From: JAYFRE01 sp034926235
Lineage (GTDB): Bacteria; Pseudomonadota; Alphaproteobacteria; Rhodospirillales; Magnetospirillaceae
Direction of reading: 5' to 3'
DNA length: 25,427 bases
NCBI GenBank assembly: GCA_034926235.1
Contig: JAYFRE010000104.1
Location: forward strand, 1-25,427
Numbering within the stretch: position 1 is the first letter of the stretch; every line of letters begins with the position of its first letter. Of this stretch, positions 15,515 through 23,902 are shown in pieces. The notes beneath the pieces are model-generated. The model made no database searches. It had not been told where the DNA came from and saw only the letters and a list, made by a program, of their open reading frames with translations. A program made the translations under genes and the position numbers.

Positions 15515-17305
15515 ATGCCGACGATTCCGCCTCGCGTTCCGACACAGACGCAGCAGCCTACCCCGATGCCCTATCAGCGGTCGAACGCGCCGGCGCTGGC
15601 GTTCGGGGCCGGAGGCGAAGGGCTGTCCGATTTGGGCCATGGGATGATGCGGAGCGGTTTGCATCTGGGCGAGATCGCGTCGCAGATGCGGGCCGAGGAC
15701 GATCTGGCCGCCGTCAAAAAGGCAGGGACGGCGCTGTCGGATGATTTGCGCAATATGATGTTCGGAGATGACGGGGTGGGCGGCTATTACGCCCAGCGCG
15801 GCCAGTCTGCCGTTGAAGGCTATTCCCGGCTGGGAACGGATATCGACGCCGTGATCAAGCAGCATAGCGATGGGCTGTCCAACCGGACCCAGCGGCAAAT
15901 GTTCGACCAGCTCGCATCCCGGTGGCGGATCTCCGAACTGGACCAGGCTGCGCACCATGCCGCCGGTCAGCGGGTACAGGCGTTGAACGACGTTTCCGAG
16001 GGGGTCATCCGATCCGCGATCGCGGATGGGACGCAGCGCTTCGAGAACGAGGCGGAGCGCAATGCGGCTTTTGCGACCGGCTATGGCGAACTCCTGAACA
16101 TCGCCCGGCGTAACGGTTGGTCGCCGAAAGAGGTTGAGGCGAAACAGCGCGGCTATGGATCAGCATTCTGGTCGGCGGTGATCGGTCAGGCGGCCGAGGT
16201 CAATCCAGTGAAAGCACAGAAGTTCCTTGACGACAACAGGGCGGCGTTGCTGCCCGAATCGCTGGGGCAGATGCAGACGCTTATCGATCAGAAGAAGCAG
16301 GGCGTTCGTGTCGATCAGGCCTTGTCGCGGGCGATGGCGGTCCCTGTGTCAGGGGCGGGCACAGGCGTTTCGCCGTCCGGGAGCGAGAGATTCGCCGCAG
16401 GGCGGGCCAGGATCATGAAGGATTCCGATTTGTCCCCCGACGATCGCGCCGTGGCCCTGTCGCGGCTGGACCATGATGAAGCGGTCGAGAACCTGGCCCA
16501 GGCCCGGCGCGGGCAAAAGGCGCGTCAACAGGCGGCGGGGATGGTTTTTGGGCAGAATCGGGACCCAACGACCTTGCCGCCCGAGCTTCAGTCTTCGGTC
16601 GGTCTGGGCTTCATGACGCGGATGCGAAAGGCTTATGGCGCGGCTGGGAAGGTTCCCTTTGATCCGGTCATCGAAAACGACCTGCAGGTGCTGGCGATGA
16701 AGGACCCGGAGCGGTTCGCCGATCCCGACAAGACCGATCTTAGCGTCTATTTCGGCCGGCATGAAACCGCCCGCATCGCCTATTGGCAGGCCGAACAGCA
16801 GCGGATGGCCAGTTCCGGCGGACAGGCAACGCTGCACTATCCGGCGTTCGCGGATGGCGATCGGATCGTGGCGGAGCTGTTTCCCTTTGGCGCGCAGGAT
16901 CGGCGGCGCGCGGAAAGCGATCCCTCCGATTCGACCAATCGTTTCACCCGCACTATCCGCGCCAAGAGCGCCGTGCGGGCATGGATCGACAGCTATTACG
17001 AGGCGAACGGGAAAGCGCCGGCGGCGGACGAGCTTTACCGCTATGCGGGGGCGCTGTGGCGGCAGCAAAACGCTTTTTTCCCACCCGGACGCCACATCGG
17101 CGGACTGCATGACGACCCGGCCGATAGCCCCGATTTGGAAATCACCGAGGGCAACATGCCCGATATCGCGAAAGCGACGGGCGTTCCGGTCGAAATCCTG
17201 CCGCAGGTGATCGGTTACCTGCAGACGCGCAAGCTTCCCCTCACCCATGAGGCCCTGACCAAGGCTTATGAAGCCGGTACGCGTGGCGCGCAGGAGAAAA
17301 AATGA
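15515..17305 (+). CDS. Large internal virion (ejection) protein, T7 gp15-like position
   Basis: A 596-aa protein with a strong GAGGAGG ribosome binding site. It has a Pro/Gln/Thr-rich N-terminus (residues 1-30), a conserved GGYYAQRGQSAVEGYSRLGT near 88-107, long helical and coiled-coil regions (about 110-320, with KAQKFLDDNRAALLPESLGQ near 229-248), and a helical C-terminal half with an ALWRQQNAFFPPGRHIGGLH segment. The layout is that of podovirus ejection proteins that leave the capsid before the DNA and line the channel through the periplasm. No catalytic motif is visible. Start of the next gene overlaps its stop (ATGA). Confidence 0.75.
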   Translation: MPTIPPRVPTQTQQPTPMPYQRSNAPALAFGAGGEGLSDLGHGMMRSGLHLGEIASQMRAEDDLAAVKKAGTALSDDLRNMMFGDDGVGGYYAQRGQSAVEGYSRLGTDIDAVIKQHSDGLSNRTQRQMFDQLASRWRISELDQAAHHAAGQRVQALNDVSEGVIRSAIADGTQRFENEAERNAAFATGYGELLNIARRNGWSPKEVEAKQRGYGSAFWSAVIGQAAEVNPVKAQKFLDDNRAALLPESLGQMQTLIDQKKQGVRVDQALSRAMAVPVSGAGTGVSPSGSERFAAGRARIMKDSDLSPDDRAVALSRLDHDEAVENLAQARRGQKARQQAAGMVFGQNRDPTTLPPELQSSVGLGFMTRMRKAYGAAGKVPFDPVIENDLQVLAMKDPERFADPDKTDLSVYFGRHETARIAYWQAEQQRMASSGGQATLHYPAFADGDRIVAELFPFGAQDRRRAESDPSDSTNRFTRTIRAKSAVRAWIDSYYEANGKAPAADELYRYAGALWRQQNAFFPPGRHIGGLHDDPADSPDLEITEGNMPDIAKATGVPVEILPQVIGYLQTRKLPLTHEALTKAYEAGTRGAQEKK

Positions 17306-20300
17306 TGACCGGATTCGATGCGAAAGCCGCGGACCAGATCTTCGGGGGGGCTGGCGGAGGAAGCTCCGCGCCGGTTTCCTTCGACACGGCCGCTGCCGAT
17401 GAAGCTTTGGCTGCCGATACCCAAGCGATGCTGACGCTCAACGCCCACGAAGCCGTGGGTAAGTCGCCGGATCAGGTGGCCCGTGCTGCGCGCCTATCCC
17501 GGTCTACGGGCGCTCCGATCGGGGCGGTCATGGCCGATATGCCCTGGTTCGAGGCCATGGGCACCGGAAGCCTGTTCCGGTCCGCCCCCGAAGCCACCCG
17601 CGCTTTCCTGACCAATCCCGTCAACGCGGCATTGGCCAAGGACGATGTCCCGAATCTTTCCGCACTCAATCGCGCCTGGGACAAGCTGTCATCCGAATTC
17701 AATGCGGGCATCGCCACCAACAAGCTTGGTTTTCTGGGTCTTGAGGTCATGGGGGCCGGGTTGACGCCGGAAAGGCAGGAAAGAATCAATGCCTTACGCG
17801 GCCAGATCGACGCCGCCGACAAGTCCGATGCGGGCATGTGGATTATCAACAACATGGCCGGTCCTGCCGCCCGGATGGTGGGGCAGCAAATCGAGGGCGC
17901 TCCCCGTCGCTCTGTCGCCGCCATGACCGGCGCTGGGGCCGCCATTATTGCGGGCCAGATGGGGCCGCAGGCGCTAATTCCTGAGGAACTCGTAACCGCG
18001 CCGGTGGCTGCCATTCTTGGATGGAGAGCGCAGTCCGCCGCCGAATCCGCCCAGATCGAACAGGGCATGGCCTGGCTGGAACTGAACGACATCCGGGGAG
18101 AGAACGGTGAACCACTCGACCCCACAGTGAAAACGGGTATTGCGACCGGCGTCGGCCTGATCAATGGCGCGCTGGAAATGGTGGGCGAGGGTGCCGTTGC
18201 TAAACCCGTTATCGACACCGTAAAGAAACGTCTGGCGCAGGGACTAATCAAATACGTCACCACCAAAAGAGGACAATCTGCGTTTAAGAACTTTACCAAA
18301 GCATATGGGCTTGCGGTGGCCGGTGAGACCGGCACCGAAGTCCTGCAGGAAATAACCAACATTACCGCCGAGGAAGTGGCGAAGATGGCGAGCGACGGTA
18401 GCTTCGACCGGCTTGCCACCAGTGAGGCCGAGCAGGAACAAGCCATCGACCGCATCATCGACATCGCTGCGCGGACAGCGGGCGGTATGGCGTTACTGGG
18501 TATCCCGGGCGCCAGTATCGGGGCCTATAGCTCGTCGAGGACGGCAGCCAAGGCGAAGACCTCGGAAGCCGCCTTGACCGATGCTGTCTCGGCGGTCCAG
18601 GAATCGAAACTGGCGGCGCGCGATCTTGAAAGCATGGCGGCATTCATCCGTCAAGTCACCGAGGATGGCTCGCTGCATGTTTCAGCCCAAAGCTTGTCCG
18701 AGCTTTACCAGTCGGGTGCGATCGACCAGGCGACGCTTGACGCATTGGGCGTTACCGAACAGCTGCCGGAAGCCATAGCCGCTGGCGGCGACTTACGGAT
18801 CGCGCCGGATAAATATCTGATGGCCGTGGCACGGATGACGCCCGATGCGCGGTCCCAGATGATCTCCAACACGAGAATCGAAGCGGACGGCATGACTGCC
18901 GCCGAGGCCGAAGCGTTCCTGTCCGACACGCTCGCGCAGAATCGGGATTCCGGCGACCTTGTGGAGCGGATGGAGACCCAGCATGAGGGGCGGGAGTCCG
19001 GTCAGGCGGTCGAGGATACCGGTTCCGTGCGGGCGTCGCCAGCTTTCAGGCGGTCGGCCGATATTGTTCGCGCCAGCATCAAGAATCAGTTGGACGCAGT
19101 CGGTCGTTTCGGCCCGCAGGTGAACGACGCTTATTCGTCAATGATGGGGAGCTTCTACGCCGTGCAGGCGGCCCGCCTGGGCGTGACGCCGGAAGATTTG
19201 TTCCAGCGTTTTCCGCTTAAGGTCGTGGCCGAATTGCCCGAGGGCGGGCGGCGGTTTGCCCAAGGCGAGGAAGGGCCGTTCGGTCCCGTGTTCACCGAGT
19301 TCAAAGGGGACGCGCGCGGCGCGATCGCCAAGCTGCTGGAAACGAAAAGTGGCGAAGCCATCGGCGCGTTGCATCATCCGGATATCGGGGACATCGATTT
19401 GGTGTGGGGACGCGAAGGCACTGGGGGAAGTGACGGCTACGGTTTGGCAAAGTTAATAAAATATCATCCCGAGGTGCTGGACAACCTTCAAGATATTCTA
19501 TCCGCGATGAGGGTTGTGTCGCGCAGTGCCAATCGTGTGAATTTAGAATCTATTGATCACCGGGCGGGCGTACGTCTCACCTGGGACGGTCACACAAAAC
19601 AATGGCTGCTGACGGCGTTCAAGAAAAAGATTGAAGGCGGCGGCGTCACTACGACAGACACTGACGCCCTCTCGGGCACGGATGACACAGCTAGCCGTAC
19701 CGACGCCTCCGACAATAGTATAGATCAAACGCTGCGGAACTTCTACCAAGGCGAGAAGATAAGTCCCGATGCGGCGACAGATGCCGCTGGGGTTTCAAGT
19801 GCGGATGTTCACCGTGCCGACGCCAGAGATGTCGTCGCCTCGATCGGTGGTGAGGAGATCGCGCCCCGTTCCGCCGATGTCAAAACGTTGCGTGCTGCGG
19901 CTCGGGACTGGTACGAAACGAATCTGCGCGACACGACCGTCGTCAATAAGAGTTCTGGACGTGAGGTGAGGTTCGCGAACGCGAAAAAGGCGTTTTCCAC
20001 CTCGGCCAATCCAGTGAAGTTGCGGCTGTTTGCTGCATTGCAGGATGTTGTCGCCAACGGCACGATCGAGAATTCAGTCGTTCCGGTTGATCAAGCGCAA
20101 GAGCCCAGCACCAAGGAATATCATTGGCTCACTGCTTGGGTCGAAATGGACGGCACGTCGTGGAAGGTCGGGGTAACGATCAGGGAGGATCAGGCGGGGA
20201 ACTTGTACTACAATCATAACCCCATAAAAGAGGTTGCCACTTCGTTGACCCGGAGCGACCCCGCTCACAAAGCGGGCGCTGGAGAAAACGAAGAGACAAC

Positions 20301-20856
20301 CCTACAACAGAGTATATTGAACGATAACGGTGGCGTCAACCTGTACGTGCTCAACCATCCTGCACGAGGTAGCTTTTCTCCTGCTACCAACACCATCGCG
20401 TTGCTGAAGAACGCGGACCTGTCCACCTTCCTGCACGAGTCCGGGCACTTCTTCCTTGATGCATTTGGGCGTCTCGCGGCCGATCCTGCGTCGCCGAACG
20501 AAATCAGGGCCGACATGGACGCGGCTCTGCGCTGGATCGGCGTCGCTGGCGAGACTTCCGAGGCTCGGCTCGCGGCATGGCGAGGAATGGATGTCGAGGG
20601 GAAACGCTCCGGGCATGAACAATGGGCGCGAGGCTTCGAGGCTTATCTGCTCGAAGGCAAAGCCCCCAGTATCGAAATGCAGGGGCTATTTCAGCAGTTT
20701 CGTGCGTGGTTGCTTGATATCTACCGATCCTTGTCGGGCCTGAATGTCGAATTGACGCCCGAGGTGCGCGGCGTGTTCGATCGGATGTTGGGCGCGGAGA
20801 GGAACGGGGCAGTTCAAACAGTGAGGCCGCCGCAGAGGAGCAAGAATAAAAACTAG
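17302..20856 (+). CDS. Ejection protein fused to a nuclease-LPD3-zincin effector module
   Basis: An 1184-aa protein. Residues 1-530 are an Ala-rich ejection-protein core with hydrophobic stretches (about 210-245 and 385-410) that could cross a membrane. At residue 531 the repeat R1 begins (MTAAEAEAFLSDTLAQNRD). The following module has a conserved helical lead (about 580-640); a Barnase/ColicinE5-type endoribonuclease-like domain (about 660-776: HHPDIGDIDLVWG, DGYGLAKLIKYHPEVLDNL, NRVNLESIDH, WLLTAFKKK); an LPD3-like domain (about 880-975); and a zincin with H1045-E-S-G-H1049 and a candidate third ligand E1113 in HEQWARGFEAYLLEGKAPS. Such combinations are known from phage 'polyvalent proteins' delivered with DNA. 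Base composition drops in the nuclease and LPD3 parts. Domain names rest on recognised patterns, not a search. Confidence 0.75.
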   Translation: MMTGFDAKAADQIFGGAGGGSSAPVSFDTAAADEALAADTQAMLTLNAHEAVGKSPDQVARAARLSRSTGAPIGAVMADMPWFEAMGTGSLFRSAPEATRAFLTNPVNAALAKDDVPNLSALNRAWDKLSSEFNAGIATNKLGFLGLEVMGAGLTPERQERINALRGQIDAADKSDAGMWIINNMAGPAARMVGQQIEGAPRRSVAAMTGAGAAIIAGQMGPQALIPEELVTAPVAAILGWRAQSAAESAQIEQGMAWLELNDIRGENGEPLDPTVKTGIATGVGLINGALEMVGEGAVAKPVIDTVKKRLAQGLIKYVTTKRGQSAFKNFTKAYGLAVAGETGTEVLQEITNITAEEVAKMASDGSFDRLATSEAEQEQAIDRIIDIAARTAGGMALLGIPGASIGAYSSSRTAAKAKTSEAALTDAVSAVQESKLAARDLESMAAFIRQVTEDGSLHVSAQSLSELYQSGAIDQATLDALGVTEQLPEAIAAGGDLRIAPDKYLMAVARMTPDARSQMISNTRIEADGMTAAEAEAFLSDTLAQNRDSGDLVERMETQHEGRESGQAVEDTGSVRASPAFRRSADIVRASIKNQLDAVGRFGPQVNDAYSSMMGSFYAVQAARLGVTPEDLFQRFPLKVVAELPEGGRRFAQGEEGPFGPVFTEFKGDARGAIAKLLETKSGEAIGALHHPDIGDIDLVWGREGTGGSDGYGLAKLIKYHPEVLDNLQDILSAMRVVSRSANRVNLESIDHRAGVRLTWDGHTKQWLLTAFKKKIEGGGVTTTDTDALSGTDDTASRTDASDNSIDQTLRNFYQGEKISPDAATDAAGVSSADVHRADARDVVASIGGEEIAPRSADVKTLRAAARDWYETNLRDTTVVNKSSGREVRFANAKKAFSTSANPVKLRLFAALQDVVANGTIENSVVPVDQAQEPSTKEYHWLTAWVEMDGTSWKVGVTIREDQAGNLYYNHNPIKEVATSLTRSDPAHKAGAGENEETTLQQSILNDNGGVNLYVLNHPARGSFSPATNTIALLKNADLSTFLHESGHFFLDAFGRLAADPASPNEIRADMDAALRWIGVAGETSEARLAAWRGMDVEGKRSGHEQWARGFEAYLLEGKAPSIEMQGLFQQFRAWLLDIYRSLSGLNVELTPEVRGVFDRMLGAERNGAVQTVRPPQRSKNKN
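18892..19018 (+). repeat. Module repeat R1 (in-frame junction between core and effector module)
   Basis: About 125 bases that recur at 20861 (R2) with few differences and in shorter form at 23238 (R3). All three begin with ATGAC(T/C)G(C/T)CGCCGAGGCCGAAG and code for MT(A/V)AEAEAFLSD. R1 lies in frame within the 1184-aa gene; R2 and R3 each begin a new ORF. Confidence 0.9.
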
Positions 20857-20907
20857 CGGCATGACCGTCGCCGAGGCCGAAGCGTTCCTGTCCGACACGC
20901 TCGCGCA
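20718..20907 (+). repeat. Module-end repeat including R2 start (copy 1)
   Basis: About 190 bases that recur at 23095-23284, exactly 2377 bases later. The repeat covers the zincin C-terminus (IYRSLSGLNVELTPEVRGVF), the shared ending RSKNKN, the TAG stop, the GCGGC gap and the next ATG with the module-start repeat. Stop of one unit and start of the next are therefore copied together. Confidence 0.9.
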
Positions 20908-23233
20908 GGACCGGGATGCCGGCGACCAGCTGGAGCGGATGGAGACCCAGCATGAGGGACGGAAACTCGGACAGGCGATCGAGGATGATGTCGCGTCCGT
21001 TCTGGTTGGATTGCCGGGGCAGACCGAAGACAGCGCCCGGGCCGAAGCTGTGCTGTGGCGTGAACGCATTCTTCAGCGGGCGCGGGATCGCGGCATGGAC
21101 CCGGATGCGCTGTGGGCCGAGGAGCGTCCCGGCTTCCTGGGACCGCGCACGCTTCCCTCCGCCGGGGATGTCGATTCCATGCTGGCGGCGTTGCACTCAG
21201 ACCAAACGGCGAGGGTTTCCGCCCGACAGGTCCTGACGGTGCGTGCGGCGCTGGATGCGCGAGGGATCACCCCGGAGCAGGCGAGCCGGGACGATGTGCT
21301 AAAGGCGATGGAGGATGGGGGAGGCGAGCTTTTCGGACAGCCGGTTGTTCCTACGCCCGGATGGTTGCATTCCTGGCTTGGTATCGAAAATAAACCGATT
21401 CAGGCCAACTATGACGGGCTGTTCAGGAAATACCAAAAGAAGGCAGGCAAATCGTCCGCACGATTTGCCTCAAAGGAAGAGCTTGCCGCGCATATCGAGC
21501 ATGTGCTTTCCAATCCTGATCTGGCGATTCCGGCATCGAGTGCTGAGGCATATCTTCTCATCCGGCGTGACGGTGGGAACAAGACGGCTGTCCTTGAAAT
21601 TAAACCAGGGAAGCAACAGCACCAGATCATCTCTGCGATGATCATGAGTGATGCTCAACTTGCTCATAAGATGGATGAAGCCCGGCGGCAGGGCGGTGAG
21701 TCTGCGGTTCTGGTGAAGCCACCATCGGCGGAACCGATGGCTGTTCAGATCAGGGACCTCCCCCCGGCTCACGACGGGGTTCAACCGGGCTCGGAAATTA
21801 TTTTGACGTCGAATGGGGGGGAAGGCAAGAGCTATCGATACCAGCCAGATAACCACAGTGTGCAGAGTGGCGCACCAGAGAACAGTGCCCATCCCACATT
21901 CCTTGGGTCACACACGCTTCCCTCCGCCGAGGACGTCGATTCCATGCTGGCGGCGTTGCGTTCAGACCAAACGGCGGCGGTTTCCGCCCAACAGGTCCAG
22001 GCGGTGCGTGCGGTGCTGGATGCGCGAGGAATCAACCCGGAGCAGGCGAGCCGGGACGATGTGCTAAAGGCGATGGAGGATGGGAGTGGTGCGGCGCTGG
22101 GGCAACCAGTGAATGCCGGCGTCGATCCGGGCCGCATGGTTAAGGTGGTTGATCTCGCCGCCTTGTTGGGCGCGAAGCGGAAGCCATCAGATTTGATCGC
22201 CAAGCTAACGACCATAGTCAACCAGCCACTGGATACGGCGGATGCAGGGCGGATTGTAAGGGTTCTTCCCGAAAACGTTAAGCACATCACCTATTCTGGC
22301 GCTCCCGTTTTCGAGAAAGACCTTCCCGCTCGGAACAAGTCCATCTTCAATCTACCGATGTTGCTAGAACATGCGGCTCTGATCGAAAGCGGCCCCAACA
22401 CCAAGGCAGATAAGAAGCCGGACGTCATCGATTATCACCGATTCTATGTTCCGGTGAGCGATCAAGGCAAAATCAAAGTGGTCCGGATTGTAGCGCATCG
22501 GACGAAGGACGGTCTCAAGATCGATCCAGGTTCGTTTGACGCCTATGACGTAGTTCTGGAAAGCAAAAAGGGTGGCCCCCATACCTCCGGATTCCCTCAC
22601 GGTTCTCCATCAACGGCTTCACAGGGCAGCCACCCTTTGTCAATCAGTATCCGCCAGATGCTCTCTGGCGTCAAGGATATGGGAGGGAATCCTTATTTTC
22701 AGCCTGGCAATGGCGATGGCAATAGCAACGGCACCTGGCGTGGTTCTTACGATCCTGTCGCGGATGTGATCCGTCTGTTCGATCAGGCGGATCTTTCGAC
22801 TGTGCTGCATGAGGGTGGGCATCGCTGGCTGTTCGAGATGATCGGTGATCAATCCGATTCGAGGGTGTTGCCTGGGGCGAAAAGCCGGATCGTGCGCGAT
22901 CTTCAAACCGCTATGGATTGGTTGGGGGCTGAGATCGATGTCGCCACGGCCAGCCCGGAGGCTCTCCGCGAGGCACTGACGGTCGAGATGCACGAGAAGT
23001 GGGCGCGCGGCGTAGAGGCCTATCTGATGGAAGGCAAGGCTCCGAGCGCCGCATTGCAGCAGGTCTTCGAACGGTTTAGTGCATGGTTGTTCAGTATCTA
23101 CCGATCCTTGTCGGGCCTGAATGTCGAATTGACGCCCGAGGTGCGCGGTGTGTTCGACCGGTTGCTGGCCGCTGAGGGGAGCGAGGCCGTTCAAACGGCC
23201 AAGCCGCCACAGAGGAGCAAGAATAAAAACTAG
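20861..23233 (+). CDS. Orphan effector module ORF (helical repeats, LPD3-like, zincin)
   Basis: A 790-aa ORF that begins at R2, four bases after the stop of the previous gene. It has no ribosome binding site at normal distance (AGAGGAG ends 20 bases upstream), so it may be translated only by reinitiation or be silent. It lacks an ejection core. Layout: R2 segment (1-42); a 72-residue unit (92-163); a domain of unknown type (165-346, with EELAAHIEHVLSNPDLAIP and YLLIRRDGGNKTAVLEIKPG, possibly a nuclease of the phage BECR type); the 72-residue unit again (347-418); an LPD3-like domain (about 464-570); and a zincin (H650-E-G-G-H654, candidate E719 in HEKWARGVEAYLMEGKAPS). The spacing HExGH to Glu is 65, against 64 in the upstream gene. 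Confidence 0.7.
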   Translation: MTVAEAEAFLSDTLAQDRDAGDQLERMETQHEGRKLGQAIEDDVASVLVGLPGQTEDSARAEAVLWRERILQRARDRGMDPDALWAEERPGFLGPRTLPSAGDVDSMLAALHSDQTARVSARQVLTVRAALDARGITPEQASRDDVLKAMEDGGGELFGQPVVPTPGWLHSWLGIENKPIQANYDGLFRKYQKKAGKSSARFASKEELAAHIEHVLSNPDLAIPASSAEAYLLIRRDGGNKTAVLEIKPGKQQHQIISAMIMSDAQLAHKMDEARRQGGESAVLVKPPSAEPMAVQIRDLPPAHDGVQPGSEIILTSNGGEGKSYRYQPDNHSVQSGAPENSAHPTFLGSHTLPSAEDVDSMLAALRSDQTAAVSAQQVQAVRAVLDARGINPEQASRDDVLKAMEDGSGAALGQPVNAGVDPGRMVKVVDLAALLGAKRKPSDLIAKLTTIVNQPLDTADAGRIVRVLPENVKHITYSGAPVFEKDLPARNKSIFNLPMLLEHAALIESGPNTKADKKPDVIDYHRFYVPVSDQGKIKVVRIVAHRTKDGLKIDPGSFDAYDVVLESKKGGPHTSGFPHGSPSTASQGSHPLSISIRQMLSGVKDMGGNPYFQPGNGDGNSNGTWRGSYDPVADVIRLFDQADLSTVLHEGGHRWLFEMIGDQSDSRVLPGAKSRIVRDLQTAMDWLGAEIDVATASPEALREALTVEMHEKWARGVEAYLMEGKAPSAALQQVFERFSAWLFSIYRSLSGLNVELTPEVRGVFDRLLAAEGSEAVQTAKPPQRSKNKN
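21134..21349 (+). repeat. Internal 216-bp repeat, copy 1
   Basis: Codes for the 72-residue unit beginning FLGPRTLPSAGDVDSMLAAL. It recurs at 21899-22114, in frame, 765 bases later, with most bases conserved (RDDVLKAMED shared). Confidence 0.88.
21899..22114 (+). repeat. Internal 216-bp repeat, copy 2
   Basis: Second copy of the 72-residue unit (FLGSHTLPSAEDVDSMLAAL). Recombination between the two copies would remove 255 codons, including the unknown central domain, without changing frame. Confidence 0.88.
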
Positions 23234-23284
23234 CGGCATGACCGTCGCCGAGGCCGAAGCGTTCCTGTCGGACCGGCCCGCGCA
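23095..23284 (+). repeat. Module-end repeat including R3 start (copy 2)
   Basis: Second copy of the zincin C-terminus, RSKNKN ending, stop, gap and module-start repeat. Divergence is mainly in the 40 bases before the RSKNKN ending and after the CTGTC of the start repeat. Confidence 0.9.
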
Positions 23285-23339
23285 GAATCGGGATATCACC
23301 GATCTTTTGGATCAGACGGCAACCCGGTATGGGGCGTGA
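23238..23339 (+). pseudogene. 33-codon remnant starting at R3: displaced C-terminus of the ejection core
   Basis: ATG at 23238 opens MTVAEAEAFLSDRPAQNRDI and ends after 33 residues with a TGA. It shares its first 19 or so residues with residues 531-549 of the 1184-aa protein. If R1 and R3 were joined, the core protein would become about 563 residues with this natural-looking end. The simplest reading is that it was the original C-terminus, displaced by insertion of the two modules. There is no ribosome binding site of its own. Confidence 0.6.
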
Positions 23340-23366
23340 AATCTGATCGGGGGCATCTGTTGTTTC

Positions 23367-23522
23367 GATCGCCGGCCAAGACCGTTCATGGCGGCATGTA
23401 GTGATTGCTTCGTGATATCATCCATCCGACGGAAACGGGGGTGGTCATGGTACGGAAGATGATTGTCGCGGCAGCGGTTTTGCTGGCTTTCCCGGCGCTG
23501 GCGGATGACACCGGCAAAAAAA
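23367..23522 (+). repeat. Promoter/signal-peptide repeat, copy 1
   Basis: About 156 bases, from GATCGCCGGCCAA to the first residues after the signal peptide, that recur at 24199-24355 with few changes. The copies carry the region upstream of the start codon and the signal peptide of the two paralogous small genes, after which the sequences diverge. Confidence 0.88.
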
Positions 23523-23902
23523 TAGTTTCCGACATGCTGGAAGAAGCTGCGGTTCCCTATATCACCTGCGTAATGACGGAGCTCGACCGGTTGAGCGAGA
23601 CAGAGAGGCCGAAGGCGGGGGGTAACGCTGAGGATCTCGGCCGGCGTTGGGCGGATATCGTTTCTAAAAAGTGCGAGACACTGTTTGCGGCGCAGATGCG
23701 GGAGGTGCGCGCCATTTATGGCGACGAGATACGGCCCCCAGTCTATTCCAGAGCGGTCGCCACAGCGATGTTGAATGCGATTTATACACAGGCGACGCTG
23801 ATGCATTGGCAGTTGGAGAATGGGAGGAATACCCCAACAGGGAAGGCCGGAGAGGGGAATGCGCCGAAGCAGTGGCTGTTTCTCAAAGAAAAGAGTGAGT
23901 AA
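23447..23902 (+). CDS. Small secreted protein A (paralog pair), unknown function
   Basis: A 151-aa protein. I choose ATG at 23447 because it gives a clean signal peptide (MVRKMIVAAAVLLAFPALAD, cleavage after ALA at about residue 19) matching the paralog; an upstream in-frame start exists at 23405. The mature part is helical and charged with two Cys (ITCVMTELDRL and SKKCETLF), likely a disulfide in the periplasm, and a conserved LYGDE/IYGDEIRP-type motif. It continues about 30 residues further than its paralog. It is not recognised as a known family. It follows the effector array on the same strand. A GGGGGTGG run precedes the ATG but is not a typical binding site. Confidence 0.72.
   Translation: MVRKMIVAAAVLLAFPALADDTGKKIVSDMLEEAAVPYITCVMTELDRLSETERPKAGGNAEDLGRRWADIVSKKCETLFAAQMREVRAIYGDEIRPPVYSRAVATAMLNAIYTQATLMHWQLENGRNTPTGKAGEGNAPKQWLFLKEKSE

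Noticed and set aside
18892..23339. Diversity-generating retroelement, since BPP-1-like phages are known for one
   Set aside because: No reverse transcriptase gene is visible, and the differences between the repeats are not confined to adenine positions of a template. The repeats are long module junctions.
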